Shown: positions 20,303 to 31,488, counted from the first letter of the stretch. The stretch is DNA of 64,000 bases from Variovorax sp. OK212 (GCF_900112425.1 NZ_FOLP01000032.1:1-64000), one strand, 5' to 3'. Translations and numbers: made by a program. The notes: a model not told the origin generated them from the letters alone.

Positions 20303-21129
20303 CAGGCCGCGCGCCGCGCCAGCGCCGCGCGGTCGTGGATGCCGAGCCGGGCGTAGGCGCGCTTGCGCAGCGTGAGCACGCTGGACGGTGCGATGTCGAG
20401 GTCCGCCGCGATGCCGTCGGCGGTCATGCCGCAGGCGATGCGCGCGGCCACGTCGAGCTCGCGCGCGCTCAGGTGCACCTCGCCCGCGGCCAGCCGTGCG
20501 CGGGCGAGCGCGATGCGCGTGGGCATGTCCGCATGGGCCGTCGCGCCGCCCACCAGGTTGCGGTGCACCTGGCGCAGCAGCGGCGACACCGCCAGCACGC
20601 GTTCGATTTCCTGCGGTGCGAAGCTGCCCATCGATTCGCTGCGGTACCGGTTGATGGAAAACGCCGTGCGCGGCGCCGGCATGTACAGCAGCGCGAGCCG
20701 TTCCGTGAGGTGCTCGCGCTCGTAGATGCGGTGGCGCCAGGCCGCGTCGGGCACGTCGCGCGAACGCAGGTGCAGCGCGGTGACCGTGTCGCACTCGCGC
20801 GTCTGCGAGCGCATGTGGCGCGTGATGCGGGTGGCGTCGTCGAACAGGTAGAAGTGCCGGCGGTACTGCGTGAAGCAGTCGCGCGTGACGTTGCGCGTGC
20901 CGGCGTGAAAGGCATGGCCTTCGAGCTGCGCCGGCAGCTCCTCGCCGTGCGAGACCAGCGAGATGAACTCCACCGGCAGCAGCGCGTTGAGGAAGTGCAG
21001 CATCGCGCGCGCCGGGGCCGCGTCGCGCGGTGCGTCGAGCAGCAGCGACACCGCGCGCAGGTCGAGCGTCTGCGCGCTCGTGGCGAGCGCGGGCACGGAC
21101 CAGGTGGCTTGCGGCGGATGCGGCTGCAT
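20302..21129 (-). CDS. LuxR-type (C-terminal HTH) transcriptional regulator
   Basis: A 275-residue protein. The last ~60 residues form a GerE/LuxR HTH (LSARELDVAARIACGMTADGIAADLDIAPSSVLTLRKRAYARLG). The first ~200 residues are an unassigned sensor region without a receiver aspartate pattern or autoinducer-domain signature that I recognise. It lies 149 bases upstream of the Rieske oxygenase on the same strand and may control it. The ligand is unknown. Confidence 0.85.
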   Translation of the reverse strand: MQPHPPQATWSVPALATSAQTLDLRAVSLLLDAPRDAAPARAMLHFLNALLPVEFISLVSHGEELPAQLEGHAFHAGTRNVTRDCFTQYRRHFYLFDDATRITRHMRSQTRECDTVTALHLRSRDVPDAAWRHRIYEREHLTERLALLYMPAPRTAFSINRYRSESMGSFAPQEIERVLAVSPLLRQVHRNLVGGATAHADMPTRIALARARLAAGEVHLSARELDVAARIACGMTADGIAADLDIAPSSVLTLRKRAYARLGIHDRAALARRAA

Positions 21130-21241
21130 CCTGAAATTGTGGCCCGCGCGGGGCCGGCGCGAAAGCCGTGCGGGGCGCGTGCGACTCGGGACTAACCCGG
21201 GTCGGGCCTGGGGCCGGGCAGCATCAACTGCGCCAGTTGCG

Positions 21242-21574
21242 TCAGGTGGGGGCCGGTGCGTCGATCAGCGCGAGCGCGTCGGCGATCGACTGGCTGTCTT
21301 CCGGGCGCACCAGCTTCGCGAGTTCCTTGCCGTCGCGCATGAACACCAGCGTGGGCCACAGCCGCACGTTGAACGAGCGGCCCAGCGGCCGGCCGCTGCC
21401 GTCTTCCACCTTGATGCGGCGCACGTTCGGGTACTTGGCGAAGGCCTCGGCGATGTTCGGCTGCGCGGCCTTGCAGATGCCGCACCAGTTGGTGCCGAAC
21501 TCGACCACGGCGGGGCCGGTGAGCGTGTCGATCTCGGTGCGATCGGGTTGCTCGGTTTTGTATTCGGAGGTCAT
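21242..21574 (-). CDS. thioredoxin-family protein
   Basis: A 110-residue thioredoxin-fold protein with the active site WCGICK in place of the usual WCGPCK, and the cis-Pro loop NVRLWPTLVFMRDGKEL. No signal peptide, so it is cytoplasmic. It may act as a disulfide reductase for stress or metabolic enzymes. It lies 53 bases downstream of the HAD phosphatase gene on the same strand. Confidence 0.9.
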   Translation of the reverse strand: MTSEYKTEQPDRTEIDTLTGPAVVEFGTNWCGICKAAQPNIAEAFAKYPNVRRIKVEDGSGRPLGRSFNVRLWPTLVFMRDGKELAKLVRPEDSQSIADALALIDAPAPT

Positions 21575-21627
21575 GGGCGTGTCGTTCCTGTCTGCCGTTC
21601 GTTGATGGCCCTCATTCCATCAGAAAC

Positions 21628-22320
21628 TCAGGCCGTCTGCAGCCCGTAGCCCGAAAGCAGCGCGGGCAATTCGGCCATGTCGCTGAACACGCGCGTCACG
21701 CCCACGCTCAGCAGCGGCCCCGGGCCGCTGTGGCCCGACTCGCCCGTGCTGTAGCCGAACACCGTGGCACCCGCGGCCACGCCGGCCATTGCGCCGGTGA
21801 CGGTGTCTTCGACGATGGCGCAGCGCTTCGGGTCGACCCCCAGCGCCTCGGCCGCGGCGAGGTACACGTCGGGGTGCGGCTTGGAGCGGGGCATTTCATG
21901 GCCGCTGAAGATGCGGCCCTGGAAGCAGTCGAGCAGGCCGACCTTGGCCAGCTGCAGTTCGACCTTGTGGCGGTCGGCGCCCGATGCGCAGGCGATGCGG
22001 CCCTTGAGCTTGGCGTGGATCTCGCGGATCGCGGCGGGGGCGTGAGGGATGGCGACGAGGTCGCGCTCGAGGGCTTCGTTGCGGCGAGCTCTGAACGCCT
22101 TCAGCCAGTCGTCGGTGATCTTGACGCCGGTCCTGGATTCGATGAGGCCGGCTTCGTCCTTCACGGCCTTGCCGGTGAAGGTGTTCATCGATTCTTCGGT
22201 TGTCAGGTGCCAGCCCAGTTCGCCGAGCATTTCTGCGAGGACTCGGTTGGTGATGGGTTCTGAATCGACCAGGACGCCGTCGCAGTCGAACAAGACTGCG
22301 GAGAAGGGGAATTGATTCAT
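21628..22320 (-). CDS. HAD-superfamily phosphatase (subfamily IA, PGMB/Gph-like)
   Basis: A 230-residue HAD hydrolase. Motif I is LFDCDGVLVDSE, with a helical cap, motif II ACASGADRHKVE, motif III Lys in MPRSKPHPDVYL, and motif IV AIVEDTVTGAMAG. The PKPDPY-like segment and cap size fit sugar-phosphate phosphatases or beta-phosphoglucomutase-like enzymes. The substrate is not predictable. It lies downstream of thiC across a strong hairpin and could be a thiamine-related phosphatase, but nothing proves it. Confidence 0.88.
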   Translation of the reverse strand: MNQFPFSAVLFDCDGVLVDSEPITNRVLAEMLGELGWHLTTEESMNTFTGKAVKDEAGLIESRTGVKITDDWLKAFRARRNEALERDLVAIPHAPAAIREIHAKLKGRIACASGADRHKVELQLAKVGLLDCFQGRIFSGHEMPRSKPHPDVYLAAAEALGVDPKRCAIVEDTVTGAMAGVAAGATVFGYSTGESGHSGPGPLLSVGVTRVFSDMAELPALLSGYGLQTA

Positions 22321-22376
22321 TGCTGCATTGGTCTTGGGGGGATTGCTGTCGATGGTAGCAATCGCTTTGAAATTTG

Positions 22377-22415
22377 TTTTCCGGGGCCGGGATTCCGCCC
22401 GGCCCCGGAAAAAAA
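22377..22415. terminator. strong hairpin in the thiC/HAD spacer
   Basis: CCGGGGCCGGG (22381-22391), loop ATTCCG, CCCGGCCCCGG (22398-22408), flanked by T and A runs that extend the stem by 4 or more pairs. In the minus direction it follows the thiC stop, but there is no clean U-run after it, so it may act as a bidirectional stem or attenuator. A 19-base core (22385-22403) also occurs at 39543-39561. Confidence 0.6.
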
Positions 22416-22417
22416 CG

Positions 22418-24304
<1,887 letters not shown>

Positions 24305-24410
24305 CGGGGCACTCCTTGTGGGGACAGGGTGCTCCGCAATCGCTCGATGGACTTCGGGATGCCCGCCATGAAAAGGAATGACGGACCGGAGTCAGGGAGT
24401 GCAGCTCTTC

Positions 24411-24496
24411 TTACGCCGGTATGACCCGGATCAAGTTCGCGGGTCGGCAACTTTGCCATCTCAGCACGCCACATGCGTGCACCCCGGAGCGGGGCC
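24411..24496 (-). promoter_or_regulatory. TPP (thiamine diphosphate) riboswitch
   Basis: Read on the minus strand, the segment has GGGGTGC near its start, the CTGAGATGGC pyrimidine-binding core, ACCCGCGAACTTGATCCGGG and TCATACCGGCGTA at the end. These are the conserved blocks of the THI element. It lies about 105 bases upstream of the thiC start, the expected position for control of translation or termination by TPP. Confidence 0.95.
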
Positions 24497-24522
24497 GATT
24501 GTGCGAGCCCGGGGCCCGCGCG

Positions 24523-24954
24523 TCAAGCCACGGGCAGTTGCAGATCCCCGTCGAGGTAGTACCAACGATTGCCCTCGCGCACGAAACGGCTGCGCTCGTG
24601 CAGCCGGGTGGCGGCGCCGGCGGGGCCACGCTGGCGCGCCACGAACTCGACCTCGGCATGGTCCGCGTCGAGCACCGAGCGCGAGCGCACGTCGAGCCCC
24701 AGCCACTTGACACCGGGCTCGAACTCGATCGAGGCCGGCCGGTGCGCGGCATGCCAGGTGGCAAGCAGGTAGTCGCCGCGCTCCAGCACGAAGGCCGAAT
24801 AGCGCGAGCGCATCAGGGATTCGGCGTCGGGCGCGGGGGTGTTCTCGAAATCGTCGAGGTAGCGGCCACAGCACAGGGTGTAGCCGATGGGCTTGTCGCG
24901 GCGGTCGGTGCGGCCGCAGGGGCAAGGTCCGTTGGTGGGATCGTTGGCGCTCAT
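24523..24954 (-). CDS. YchJ-family (UPF0225) SEC-C motif protein
   Basis: A 143-residue protein with an N-terminal SEC-C-like zinc motif (CPCG, then CCGRYLDDFE) and a C-terminal NTF2-like domain (LMRSRYSAFVLERGDYLLATWH, WLGLDVRS, FVREGNRWYYLDGDL). This is the YchJ layout. The molecular function is unknown. It ends upstream of the thiC riboswitch on the same strand and is probably expressed on its own. Confidence 0.9.
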   Translation of the reverse strand: MSANDPTNGPCPCGRTDRRDKPIGYTLCCGRYLDDFENTPAPDAESLMRSRYSAFVLERGDYLLATWHAAHRPASIEFEPGVKWLGLDVRSRSVLDADHAEVEFVARQRGPAGAATRLHERSRFVREGNRWYYLDGDLQLPVA

Positions 24955-25029
24955 GAAGACCGCTATTGGAACACCTTGCGCCCGAAGCGCCGACAGGGCA
25001 AGCCCGAAGCCGCCCAGGCCCTGTCCACC

Positions 25030-26829
25030 CTAGGGCAGGCTGCCCGCGATGGCGGCGCGCAGCGCCCGCGCGTCGGCCGGCTTGTAGATCAGCGCATAGC
25101 CGGCGCGCTCCACCTCGGCCCGGTTGGCATGCGCCGTCTCGCCCGTGAGGATGACCACGTGGCGCGCCTTGCCCACCGCCTGCAGGGCCTGCGCCGCGGC
25201 CAGGCCCGAGAGCCCGCTGCCCAGGCGCAGGTCGCTCAGCATCAGGTCGAACACGCCGCCCTGCTGCAGCGCCTCGCGCGGGTTGGCCGCCAGCGCCACC
25301 TCGTGGCCCCAGGCGGACAGCAGCGAGCGCATGGCCTCGCGCACGGGCTGCTCGTCGTCGAGCACCAGGATGCGAATCGCGGTGGCGGCCTCCTGCTCGG
25401 GCGCGGTCGAAGCGAAAAGATCGTCGTCGCCCGTCGGAACGGCTGCTGCAGCCCGTTGCTCGAGCACCAGCGAGAACGTGCTGCCACGCCCCGGCGCGGT
25501 GCGCACCCGGATGCGCGAGCCCATCACCTGCGCCATGCTCGCCACCAGCGACAGGCCCAGGCCGAGCCCGCGGCTGCGGTCGCGCCCGGGGTTGTCGACC
25601 TGGAAGAACTCCTCGAACACCTGCGACTGGTGCTGCGCGTCGATGCCCACGCCCGAATCGCGCACCTCGATGCGCCAGCCGCCCGGCGCCACGTGCCGCG
25701 CGCAGACCAGCACCGTGCCCGAGGGCGTGTACTTGATGGCGTTGTCCACCAGGTTGCCGAGCAGCCGCGCGAGCATGCGCACATCGGCCAGCACCGCGGC
25801 CTGCGTGGGCCGCACGCGCAGGCGCAAGCCCTTGGCCGCGGCCAGCGCCGCGAAGCGCCCGTGCAGCGCGTCGAACAGCGGCTGCAGGCGCAGCGGCTCG
25901 GGCCGCACCGGGGCCACGCCGCCGTCGAGCTGGGCGATGTCGAGCAGCGCGTCGATGGAGCCGCGCAGGGCGTCGACGCTGTCGCGCATGAAGCGCAGGT
26001 TCTGCGCCGTGGGCGGGCTGCGCGTGTCGAGCGCGTCCACGAAGATGGCCAGCGCGTGCATCGGCTGGCGCAGGTCGTGGTTGGCGGCCGCGAAGATGCG
26101 GGCGCGCTGCGCGGCGAGCTGCGCCACGTGGTCGAGCTGGCGCGCGAGCGCCTCGGCCAGGCGCGCGTTCTCGAAGCCGTTCTCGATGGAGCCGACGATC
26201 AGCCGGTTCTGCTTGCGCGCGTAGTGCAGCGCCGCCAGCAGCTGCGACACCGCGAGGCAGCCCATGATGACCGGCACGCTGCCCGGCTCCAGCACCAGCC
26301 GCAGCGCCAGGCTCAGGAACACCGGCACGCCGAAGCACAGCGCGGCCAGCCACCACTGCGCGAGCGCGGCAATGATCACGCTGGTGGTGCCGCTCACGAA
26401 GAAGTACATAAGCAGGATGTAGGCAAGGTCGCCGCTCGGAAAGAACAGCCACGGCGCCAGCGACCACACCAGCCCCGGGAACAGCATGCGCAGCTCCAGC
26501 TGGCGGCGCGTGCGCGCGGCCGAGGCGGCGTCGATGGCCTCCGGGTCCAGCTTGTGCAGGTGGCGGTGCATGTTCCATTGCATGGCGTGCACCAGCACGG
26601 CCCACACCAGCGTGCCGCGGTTGCCGGTGAGCACCAGGAACAGCACCCAGAACACCGCGGCCGTGACGGCGGCCGACAGCGGTGTGTCGCGCGTGTCGAT
26701 CACATAGGCGCGCGCCAGGCTCTGGTCGACCAGCGGATTGGCGTTGGGCGCCTCGACCCAATGGCCGCGAAGCTGCTGCAGCAGCGGCCTGGATGCGGAT
26801 TCTGTGCCGGAAGGGGGTGTCGATGGCAT
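25030..26829 (-). CDS. membrane hybrid histidine kinase with C-terminal receiver
   Basis: A 599-residue signalling protein. Five or six hydrophobic helices occupy about 52-200. The kinase H-box is ANHDLRQPMHAL with the phospho-acceptor His251, followed by N-box NLVDNAIKYTPS, G1 DSGVGI and G2 RGLGLGLSLV. The last ~115 residues form a receiver domain with the Asp in LMLSDLRLGS and Lys in YKPAD. HDLRQP H-boxes are common in kinases of this hybrid type. No response regulator gene is adjacent, so the partner is unknown. The start at 26829 gives a full N-terminus. Confidence 0.9.
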   Translation of the reverse strand: MPSTPPSGTESASRPLLQQLRGHWVEAPNANPLVDQSLARAYVIDTRDTPLSAAVTAAVFWVLFLVLTGNRGTLVWAVLVHAMQWNMHRHLHKLDPEAIDAASAARTRRQLELRMLFPGLVWSLAPWLFFPSGDLAYILLMYFFVSGTTSVIIAALAQWWLAALCFGVPVFLSLALRLVLEPGSVPVIMGCLAVSQLLAALHYARKQNRLIVGSIENGFENARLAEALARQLDHVAQLAAQRARIFAAANHDLRQPMHALAIFVDALDTRSPPTAQNLRFMRDSVDALRGSIDALLDIAQLDGGVAPVRPEPLRLQPLFDALHGRFAALAAAKGLRLRVRPTQAAVLADVRMLARLLGNLVDNAIKYTPSGTVLVCARHVAPGGWRIEVRDSGVGIDAQHQSQVFEEFFQVDNPGRDRSRGLGLGLSLVASMAQVMGSRIRVRTAPGRGSTFSLVLEQRAAAAVPTGDDDLFASTAPEQEAATAIRILVLDDEQPVREAMRSLLSAWGHEVALAANPREALQQGGVFDLMLSDLRLGSGLSGLAAAQALQAVGKARHVVILTGETAHANRAEVERAGYALIYKPADARALRAAIAGSLP

Positions 26830-26900
26830 GGTCGGTGTGCGGCCGATTCTGCGCGATGCATGTGACCGCCTTGCAGCCCAGTCGCTCGTCGCTCTATCGC

Positions 26901-27734
26901 CTACCGGAACATCACCCACTCGGGCCGCATGTTGAAGCGCACCGGCAGGATGCTCACGCCCAGCCCGCTGGTCACGTACATGCGCTTGTCCTTGTGCGCG
27001 ATCCAGCCGTAGGCCCATTCGCGCGGCGCGGCACCGGGCACGATCAGCGCGCCATAGCCGGGAATGCGCACCTGCCCGCCATGCGTGTGCGAGGCCACCA
27101 CCAGCCCCTGCGTTTTCGGCATGGTCGCGAAGCTGAAGGGGTCGTGCATCATGACCAGCGTGGCGGCGCCTTTTGGCACGCCGGCCAGCGCCTTGTCGGG
27201 CTCCGAATGGCCGGTCGAGCGATCGCCGATGCCGACCACCCAGAGGTCGTGACCAGGCAACTGCACCGAGGCGTTCTCCAGAACGCGGATGCCCTGCGCG
27301 GTGAGCGCCTTGGCGGTGCGCTGGCCGTCGTGCCACCAGTCGTGGTTGCCCAGCACCGCGTACACGCCCTGCGGCGCCTTCAGGCGGCCGAGCACGGCGG
27401 CCATGTCCTCGATGGGCAGCGCCTCGTCGTCGCCCGAGCCCGCAAGGAAGTCGCCGGGCAGCAGCACCACGTCGGGCCGGGCGGCGTTGATCTCGTCGAC
27501 GATGCGCGCGGCCCGCTCGACGCTGGTGATGCGCCACGCCGAGCGTTCGGTGAGATGCCAGTCGCCCGCGACCGCCACCTTGAGGCCGGCGGGCGCCTGC
27601 CATTGCGCCGAACTCAAGGGCTCGACACGCGCCGCCACCCAGCGCGGCTCGATGACGACGCCCCAAGCCAGCAGCGCCACCAGCACGACTGCGGCGGCGA
27701 TCCAGCTCCAGCGACGCCCGCCGCGCACGCTCAC
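26901..27734 (-). CDS. membrane-anchored metallophosphoesterase (YaeI-like)
   Basis: A 277-residue calcineurin-like phosphoesterase. An N-terminal hydrophobic anchor (about 8-30) is followed by GDWH, LPGDFLAG, VLGNHDWW and SHTHGGQ metal-binding motifs. No ATG is available; the GTG at 27734 overlaps the stop of the upstream acyl-CoA dehydrogenase as GTGA and gives the right N-terminus. The family often acts on lipid phosphates at the inner membrane. It is translationally coupled to an unrelated dehydrogenase. Confidence 0.85.
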   Translation of the reverse strand: MSVRGGRRWSWIAAAVVLVALLAWGVVIEPRWVAARVEPLSSAQWQAPAGLKVAVAGDWHLTERSAWRITSVERAARIVDEINAARPDVVLLPGDFLAGSGDDEALPIEDMAAVLGRLKAPQGVYAVLGNHDWWHDGQRTAKALTAQGIRVLENASVQLPGHDLWVVGIGDRSTGHSEPDKALAGVPKGAATLVMMHDPFSFATMPKTQGLVVASHTHGGQVRIPGYGALIVPGAAPREWAYGWIAHKDKRMYVTSGLGVSILPVRFNMRPEWVMFR

Positions 27735-28861
27735 GCCAGCGCGCGTTGAATCAGCAGCTTCTGGATGTCCGACGTGCCTTCGTAGATCTGGCACACGCGC
27801 ACGTCGCGGTAGATGCGCTCCAGCGGAAAGTCGTTCACGTAGCCGTAGCCGCCCAGCGTCTGGATGGCCGCGCTGCACACGCGCTCGGCCATCTCGCTGG
27901 CAAAGAGCTTGGCCATGGCGGCTTCCTTCAGGCACGGCCGGCCGGCGTCGCGCAGGCTCGCGGCATGCCAGATCAACTGGCGCGCGGCTTCGAGCTGCGT
28001 GGCGCATTCGGCCAGGCGGAAGCCCACGGCCTGCTGGTCGAAGATGGACCCACCGAAGGCCTGGCGCTCCTTGGCATAGGCCAGGGCCACGTCGAAGGCG
28101 CTGCGCGCCATGCCCACGCTCTGCGCGGCGATGCCGATGCGCCCGCCCTCCAGCGCGCCGAGCGCGATCTTGTAGCCCTCGCCTTCCGCGCCGATCAGGT
28201 TCTCGCGCGGGATGCGGCAGCCATCGAAATTGATCTGCGCGGTGTCGCTGCTGTGCTGGCCCAGCTTGTCTTCCAGCCGCGCGACGTTGTAGCCGGGCGC
28301 GTCGGTGGGCACGATGAACGCGCTCATGCCGCGCTTGCCCGCGCCCTTGTCGGTCACCGCGATGACGATGGCCACCTGGCCGTTCTTGCCGCTGGTGATG
28401 AACTGCTTCACGCCGTCGATCACGTAGCCGTCGCCGTCCTTGCGCGCGGTGGTGCGCAGGCTGGACGCATCGCTGCCGGCCTGCGGCTCGGTCAGGCAGA
28501 AGGCGCCGAGCATCTGCCCTTGCGCCAGCGGCTCGAGCCATTGCTTCTTCTGCTGCGCGTTGCCGTAGCGCATGAGGATGGCGTTGACGGGGCAATTGGT
28601 CACGCTGATGGCGGTGCTGGTGCCACCGTCGCCGGCCGCGATTTCTTCCAGCACCAGCGCCAGCGTGAGGTAGTCGAGGCCGGCGCCGCCATGCTCCTCC
28701 GGCACGCAGATGCCGTAGGCGCCCAGCGCCGCCAGGCCCTGGTGCACGTCCTTCGGAAAGCTGTGCTCGCGGTCCCACTTGGGGGCGCGGGGCCAGAGTT
28801 CGGCTTGTGCGAAGTCGCGCACCGCGTCGCGGATGGCTTCCTGGTCGGTGCTGAGCAGCAT
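27731..28861 (-). CDS. acyl-CoA dehydrogenase (short/branched-chain type)
   Basis: A 376-residue acyl-CoA dehydrogenase with the catalytic Glu at about 361 in IYEGTSDIQ. Other motifs are FCLTEPQAGSDAS, FITSGKN, ERQAFGG and QTLGGYGYVNDFPLERIYRD. This is the standard butyryl/short-chain layout. It lies 37 bases downstream of the M20 peptidase gene. With the thiolase further upstream it suggests fatty-acid or branched-acid oxidation, but exact chain length is not predictable. Confidence 0.92.
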   Translation of the reverse strand: MLLSTDQEAIRDAVRDFAQAELWPRAPKWDREHSFPKDVHQGLAALGAYGICVPEEHGGAGLDYLTLALVLEEIAAGDGGTSTAISVTNCPVNAILMRYGNAQQKKQWLEPLAQGQMLGAFCLTEPQAGSDASSLRTTARKDGDGYVIDGVKQFITSGKNGQVAIVIAVTDKGAGKRGMSAFIVPTDAPGYNVARLEDKLGQHSSDTAQINFDGCRIPRENLIGAEGEGYKIALGALEGGRIGIAAQSVGMARSAFDVALAYAKERQAFGGSIFDQQAVGFRLAECATQLEAARQLIWHAASLRDAGRPCLKEAAMAKLFASEMAERVCSAAIQTLGGYGYVNDFPLERIYRDVRVCQIYEGTSDIQKLLIQRALA

Positions 28862-28898
28862 GGCGTTGTCTCCTGTCTTTCTTATGAATCGCTGTGGG

Positions 28899-30146
28899 TT
28901 ACTTGCCGGCGCCCAGGTCCATGATCAGGCGCGCGGCCATGTACAGGCGGCGCGGAATGGCGCTGGTGTCCACGTACTCTGCCTTGTCGCTGTGGTAGCC
29001 GAAGCCGGGCAGGCCCAGGCTTTCGATCACGGGCTTGCCCGACAGCGCCGCGTAGGCCGCGTCGGTGCCACCGCCGGTGCGCTCTTCCACGCCCAGGTTG
29101 CCGCCGGCTTCCTTGTAGAAGGCCACGGCCTTGTCGACCAGCTTCTTGCCGCCTTCGCCTGCGTTGAAGGCCGGGCGGCCGCGCGTGATGAGCACCTTGA
29201 CGTCGGCATCGGGCAGCTTCTTCTGCTGCGCGCGCTCTTCCAGCGTCTTCATGGCGGCGTCGAAGTCTTCGTTGCGCGCGTAGCGCACGTCGGCGTTCAG
29301 CGTGGCGCTGGCGGGGATGATGTTCGACACGTTGCCGGCCTTCGCAATGGTCCAGTTGAAGCGCAGGTTCTTCGACTTGTCGTCGATGTTCATGGTGCGC
29401 AGCACCAGGTCGGAAGCCTCGACCAGCGCGTTCACGCCCAGCTCGGGTGCGGCGCCCGCGTGCGAGGCCTTGCCGGTGATGTTGACCTGCACGTAGGCGA
29501 TGCCCGAGGTGCCCAGCGAGAGCTTCTCGTCGCCGGCGCTGGTGGGCTCGAACGAGAGCACGTAGTCGGCCAGCTTGGCTTCTTCCTGGATCAGGTCGCG
29601 CGAGCCGAAGGAGCCCTTTTCCTCGTCGGTGTTGAACAGCACGGTGATGGTGCCGTAGTCGCGCACGCCGTAGTCCTTGAGCAGCTTGAGCGTGTGCAGG
29701 ATGACGGCGTTGCCGCCCTTGTCGTCGGCGATGCCGGGGCCGTAGGCCTTGTCGCCCTCGACCTTGAACGGCGCCTTCGCAAGGATGCCCTTCAGGTAAA
29801 CGGTGTCCATGTGCGAGAGCAGCAGCAGGTTCTTGCCGCCGCGGCCCTTGAGCTTGCCCACGATGTTGTCCCCGACCACCAGGCCGGCCGACTTGCTGCG
29901 CGTGACGGTGAAGCCCAGGCTCTTGAGCTCGCCTTCGAGGTAGTTGCCGGCGGAGGCGATGCCTTCGGCGTCACCGGTGCCGGTCTCGATGTTGACCAGC
30001 TTCTCCAGCGTCTTGATCACCGCGGGCTGCTCGTCGGTGGCAGCCTGGAACAGCACGTTGTCGCGCTTCTGCGCCAGGGCGGCACCCGCGACGAAGGCGG
30101 TGGCCAGCACGGCGGCAACGGCGGTACGGTGGATGGATGGGCGCAT
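28899..30146 (-). CDS. exported M20 peptidase (glutamate carboxypeptidase-like)
   Basis: A 415-residue zinc peptidase of the M20 family with a signal peptide (hydrophobic core AVAAVLATAFVAGAALA, cleavage near AQK). Metal and catalytic motifs are LLSHMDTVY, GPGIADDKGG and NTDEEKGS, with a dimerisation domain in the middle. It resembles glutamate carboxypeptidases that remove C-terminal Glu from folate or peptides in the periplasm. The start at 30146 follows AGGAGA. A terminator separates it from the thiolase gene. Confidence 0.9.
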   Translation of the reverse strand: MRPSIHRTAVAAVLATAFVAGAALAQKRDNVLFQAATDEQPAVIKTLEKLVNIETGTGDAEGIASAGNYLEGELKSLGFTVTRSKSAGLVVGDNIVGKLKGRGGKNLLLLSHMDTVYLKGILAKAPFKVEGDKAYGPGIADDKGGNAVILHTLKLLKDYGVRDYGTITVLFNTDEEKGSFGSRDLIQEEAKLADYVLSFEPTSAGDEKLSLGTSGIAYVQVNITGKASHAGAAPELGVNALVEASDLVLRTMNIDDKSKNLRFNWTIAKAGNVSNIIPASATLNADVRYARNEDFDAAMKTLEERAQQKKLPDADVKVLITRGRPAFNAGEGGKKLVDKAVAFYKEAGGNLGVEERTGGGTDAAYAALSGKPVIESLGLPGFGYHSDKAEYVDTSAIPRRLYMAARLIMDLGAGK

Positions 30147-30195
30147 GAAATCTCCTGCTCTACGCATGTTTTGCATTGTTTGAAATATCCGAATG

Positions 30196-30234
30196 AAAAA
30201 AGCCGGCCAGCGCCCATCCCTCGGGCGCTGGCCG
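30196..30234 (-). terminator. rho-independent terminator after the thiolase gene
   Basis: Read on the minus strand: an 11-base perfect stem GGCCAGCGCCC / GGGCGCTGGCC with a 7-base loop, ending in a run of six T. It follows the thiolase stop by about 10 bases. Confidence 0.88.
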
Positions 30235-30244
30235 ACCCTTGTCC

Positions 30245-31429
30245 TTATAGCAATTCGAGTGCCACCGCGGTGCCTTCGCCCCCGCCGATGCACAAGGTGG
30301 CCACGCCGCGCTTCTTGCCGCGCGCCTTCAGCGCGTGGATCAGCGTGACCATGATGCGCGCGCCGCTCGCGCCGATCGGGTGGCCCAGCGCGCAGGCGCC
30401 GCCGTGCACGTTGACGATCTCGTGCGACACGTCGAGCTCGTGCATCAGCGCCATCGGCACCACCGCGAAGGCTTCGTTCACTTCCCACAGGTCGACGTCC
30501 TTCACCGCCCAGCCGGTCTTCTTGAACAGCTTGGCGACGGCGCCGACCGGCGCGGTGGAGAACCACTCGGGCTGCTGCGCGTGCGTGGCGTGGCCGACGA
30601 TGCGGGCGATGGGCCTGGCGCCGATCTTCTTCGCGTGCGACTCGGTCATCATGACCAGCGCGGCGGCGCCGTCGTTGATCGACGAGCTCGACGCGGCGGT
30701 GATGGTGCCGTTCTCTTTCTTGAACGCGGGCTTGAGCGTGGGGATCTTGTCGAGCTTGACCTTGCCCGGGCCTTCGTCGATGGAGATCACCGTGTCGCCG
30801 CCGCGGCCCTTGACCGTGACGGGCACGATCTCGTCCTTGAACAGGCCGGTGTCGGTCGCCTTCTTGGCGCGCTCGACGCTGGCGATGGCAAACGCGTCCT
30901 GCTGCTCGCGCGTGAACTTGTACTTGGCCGCGCAGTCCTCGCCGAAGGTGCCCATGGAGCGGCCCGGCTGGTAGGCGTCTTCCAGGCCGTCGAGCATCAT
31001 GTGGTCGAAGATGCGGTCGTGGCCCATGCGGTAGCCGCCGCGGCCCTTGAGCATGAGGTAGGGCGCGTTGGTCATGCTTTCCATGCCGCCCGCCACCATC
31101 ACGTCGTGCGTGCCGGCCAGCAGCATGTCGTAAGACAGCATGGCGGCCTTCATGGCCGAGCCGCACATCTTGCTGAGGGTGACGGCCCCCGCGCTGTCGG
31201 GCAGGCCGCCCTTGTAGGCCGCCTGGCGCGCCGGGGCCTGGCCCTGGCCGGCCATCAGGCAGTTGCCGAACAGAACTTCGCCCACGCTGTCGGGCGCGAT
31301 GCCCGCGCGCTCGACGGCGGCCTTGATGGCGGCGCCGCCCAGGTCGTGCGCGGAGAGCGCGGAAAAGTCGCCCTGGAAGCTGCCCATGGGGGTGCGGGCC
31401 AGGCCGACGATGACGATGGATTCGGACAT
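30245..31429 (-). CDS. acetyl-CoA C-acyltransferase (thiolase)
   Basis: A 394-residue thiolase II. The acyl-accepting Cys is in SKMCGSAMK (Cys89), His in GGACALGHPIGASGAR, and the second Cys in CIGGGEGTA (Cys380). NEAFAV is also present. It condenses or cleaves acetoacetyl-CoA and is the usual partner of beta-oxidation, ketone and PHB routes. Acetoacetate from leucine breakdown, once activated, could be a substrate. It is followed by a clear terminator. Confidence 0.95.
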   Translation of the reverse strand: MSESIVIVGLARTPMGSFQGDFSALSAHDLGGAAIKAAVERAGIAPDSVGEVLFGNCLMAGQGQAPARQAAYKGGLPDSAGAVTLSKMCGSAMKAAMLSYDMLLAGTHDVMVAGGMESMTNAPYLMLKGRGGYRMGHDRIFDHMMLDGLEDAYQPGRSMGTFGEDCAAKYKFTREQQDAFAIASVERAKKATDTGLFKDEIVPVTVKGRGGDTVISIDEGPGKVKLDKIPTLKPAFKKENGTITAASSSSINDGAAALVMMTESHAKKIGARPIARIVGHATHAQQPEWFSTAPVGAVAKLFKKTGWAVKDVDLWEVNEAFAVVPMALMHELDVSHEIVNVHGGACALGHPIGASGARIMVTLIHALKARGKKRGVATLCIGGGEGTAVALELL

Positions 31430-31488
31430 GTGGAGGTCTCCTTCAGGAATGGGGAAGTGAAAACTGGATCGGGTGAAAAAACGATCGG

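Noticed and set aside
24421..26865. Plus-strand frame of about 800 residues across the YchJ and histidine-kinase genes
   Set aside because: Low-complexity composition and no recognisable domain; both minus-strand genes there have clear motifs.
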